DNA of 6,752 bases, taken from positions 1 to 6,752 of the forward strand of contig CAMLDJ010000297.1 in NCBI GenBank assembly GCA_946478755.1, read 5' to 3'. Shown here piece after piece: positions 5,108 through 6,752 of the stretch (the first letter of the stretch is position 1; each line of letters opens with the position of its first letter). The notes below the pieces were generated by a model that searched no databases, had not been told where the DNA came from, and saw nothing but the letters and a program-made list of their open reading frames with translations. Both the position numbers and the translations under genes were made by a program. The stretch is from an uncultured Pedobacter sp. (GTDB lineage Bacteria > Bacteroidota > Bacteroidia > Sphingobacteriales > Sphingobacteriaceae).

Positions 5108-6752
5108 ATGAAAAGAGCTTTACTATTACCTCTTGGGGACCATTGGCCCTTTTATGAAATTTATAGTAAAATTGCGATAAGGGCTTACAAAAACATTATT
5201 TTCTGTTTAATTCTGGCTTTTAGTCTGCTCTCCGCATTTTCCGTCAATGCCCAGGCACCCACCGGATACTCACTTGCGTGGTCTGATGAATTTAACACGG
5301 CTTCGCTTGATACTACACTTTGGAAATACCGTACCGGTGTTGCCGGAACCAGTTATTTAAAGCCAGAAAATGTTGTTTTAGAAAACGGAAAGATACGCAT
5401 CAATTTAAAAAAGGAAACTTATGGGGGCAAAGCTTATACTGCCGGAGGAATAATTACCAAAACACCAAGACGGTACGGCTACTATGAAGTGAGCGTTAAA
5501 ATTGATGGTGGTTATGGCTGGCACGAAGCTTTTTGGTCTTCATGGAAAAGTGGTTTTGATGATCTGAACCCTGCCTACGATAATATGGATAAGCTGGAGA
5601 TCGACTGTTTTGAACACTATGCCGATTATGCCAATAACTATTATACCTATGGTGCCATTCAGTGGTCGCCGTTTACCGGCAATGCCAATAGAGATTACAA
5701 AACTGTAGCAGAAAACTTAAGCAGCTCCTATAACGTATTTGGTTTTGAATATACGCCAGATTACCTTAATTATTTTTACAACGGGCAACTGGTTAAAACG
5801 GTAGATACCAGGAAACTTCCCAGTCACGACCTGTATTTATGGCTTACCTGTATTGCCAATAAGCCTAATGCAACAGATTCTGGAGCAGTTTTCTTTGATT
5901 ATTTAAAATGTTATGAAATATCACCAGCAAACTATAACCTGCGTAAAGTCGCATTTATTGCGCATCTCGACTCCCTAAAGCTGCCGCTTCATTCGGCAGC
6001 CAATGACCTTTGGATTGAAGCCGAAGATTTCAAAAATAAACAAAACTGGACTAAAGAGCTTGATGAGAATATGGTGGTGCTGAAGGGCTATACCCAGCGG
6101 GATGCCACCAGAGACAGCACTGAGCTTACCGCCATTACCGGAATTAAAATCGATAGTGCTGGTAATTACAAACTCTGGGTAAGATCCAGAGACTTTACGG
6201 TAGGGCAGGGCACAAGAAAATTTAAAGTAATCTTGAACGGACAGCGGGTGCCGGGCGAGTTTGGCAACCATGGTGCCAATGGTTATGCATGGCAAAGTGC
6301 AGGTACGTATTACTTACCTCAGGGCACAACTACACTTAAACTTTTTGACAGTTCACAGAATTTTGCACGATGTGATAAATTCCTGCTTACGAGCGACACT
6401 TCCTTTATCCCCGTTGGAATAGGTGCCGATAGTAATGTACAGCATGTTGTACCATCAGGAAGCGGCGAGCCTTTTACCCCAGGCAACCTTGTTGTGCTAA
6501 GAATTGGTGACGGACTGACTGCATTAACCTCCGGTAATGCAACTAGCGTTTTCCTTGACGAATATACGAGTAGCGGGGGTTTGGTGAGAAGTATCCCCAT
6601 GCCTGTAGCAGCAACAGGAACAAATAAGCGTTTGACATTATCTGTATCTGCTGCCGACAAAACAGAGGGTAATCTAACCAGCTCTCCAGATGGGAAATTT
6701 CTTGCACTAGCTGGATACGATGCCGCACGCGGACTAGCTGGGGTGAGTATTT
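5108..6752 (+). CDS. Secreted GH16-family glycoside hydrolase, multidomain (3' end outside window)
   Basis: The frame is open from ATG 5108 to the window end (548 residues, no stop) and is partial at the C-terminus. A 28-residue polar stretch precedes a hydrophobic core (about 29-45) and a signal-peptidase site V-N-A before Gln49; an in-frame stop lies at 5072 and no later ATG, GTG or TTG precedes the core. The GH16 domain (about 53-272) opens with W-S-D-E-F-N and has G-Y-Y-E-V-S-V-K-I, A-F-W-S-S-W and the catalytic motif E164-I-D166-C-F-E169 (nucleophile, assisting Asp, acid/base), so it should be an active retaining endo-glycosidase. The polysaccharide (beta-1,3-glucan, agar, carrageenan or other) cannot be read from this. 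Residues about 300-437 (W-I-E-A-E-D-F to F-I-P) resemble a carbohydrate-binding jelly roll. From about 456 (F-T-P-G-N-L-V-V-L-R-I-G-D-G) begins a module I recall from secreted Bacteroidota proteins, possibly a propeller. A type IX sorting tail may lie beyond the window. Confidence 0.87.
   Translation, partial: MKRALLLPLGDHWPFYEIYSKIAIRAYKNIIFCLILAFSLLSAFSVNAQAPTGYSLAWSDEFNTASLDTTLWKYRTGVAGTSYLKPENVVLENGKIRINLKKETYGGKAYTAGGIITKTPRRYGYYEVSVKIDGGYGWHEAFWSSWKSGFDDLNPAYDNMDKLEIDCFEHYADYANNYYTYGAIQWSPFTGNANRDYKTVAENLSSSYNVFGFEYTPDYLNYFYNGQLVKTVDTRKLPSHDLYLWLTCIANKPNATDSGAVFFDYLKCYEISPANYNLRKVAFIAHLDSLKLPLHSAANDLWIEAEDFKNKQNWTKELDENMVVLKGYTQRDATRDSTELTAITGIKIDSAGNYKLWVRSRDFTVGQGTRKFKVILNGQRVPGEFGNHGANGYAWQSAGTYYLPQGTTTLKLFDSSQNFARCDKFLLTSDTSFIPVGIGADSNVQHVVPSGSGEPFTPGNLVVLRIGDGLTALTSGNATSVFLDEYTSSGGLVRSIPMPVAATGTNKRLTLSVSAADKTEGNLTSSPDGKFLALAGYDAARGLAGVSI

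Noticed and set aside
5975..6728. Three minus-strand frames (5975-6295, 6319-6660, 6543-6728) opposite the glycoside hydrolase.
   Set aside because: They are antisense to a continuous open frame with a signal peptide and intact GH16 catalytic motif, and overlap each other.

Overview
The window looks like chromosomal DNA from a Bacteroidota bacterium, most likely Sphingobacteriaceae (Pedobacter/Mucilaginibacter-like). This rests on AT-rich intergenic DNA without clear Shine-Dalgarno sequences, one good TTTG / TA-n-TTTG promoter of the Bacteroidota type, a lipoprotein beginning Cys-Lys-Lys-Asp after its lipobox, and a secreted glycoside hydrolase carrying modules typical of Bacteroidota secreted proteins. 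Genus is inference.

Left third (68-2805, minus strand): a two-gene envelope redox operon. The promoter-proximal gene encodes an exported peroxiredoxin-like protein with a WCPYC centre. It is followed 23 bp later by a three-domain DsbD-type transmembrane thiol reductase. DsbD carries cytoplasmic reducing power across the inner membrane, so the pair suggests a periplasmic peroxide-reduction pathway in which DsbD re-reduces the peroxiredoxin.

Middle (2806-4327): a 158-bp divergent intergenic region with a well-spaced promoter reading right, then a lipoprotein gene made of two spondin-N-like halves, closed by a hairpin terminator.

Right-centre (about 4328-5107): roughly 780 bp with no convincing gene. 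It holds two inward-facing clusters of a TGGCCG-type motif, possibly the remains of a mobile element's ends. Next to the downstream gene lies a notable four-half-site alternating palindrome (TTGGGAA/TTCCCAA), which could be an operator or an RNA hairpin.

Right end (5108-6752, plus strand, runs off the window): a secreted GH16-family glycoside hydrolase with the E-I-D-C-F-E catalytic motif, then a carbohydrate-binding-like beta-sandwich and the start of a third extracellular module. Its first codons resemble the start of the spondin lipoprotein gene in nucleotide sequence but are out of frame with it, which suggests a copied or rearranged leader.

No tRNA, rRNA, CRISPR array or intact insertion sequence was seen. 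The least explained parts are the 4.56-5.03 kb intergenic repeats and palindromes and the duplicated gene start.
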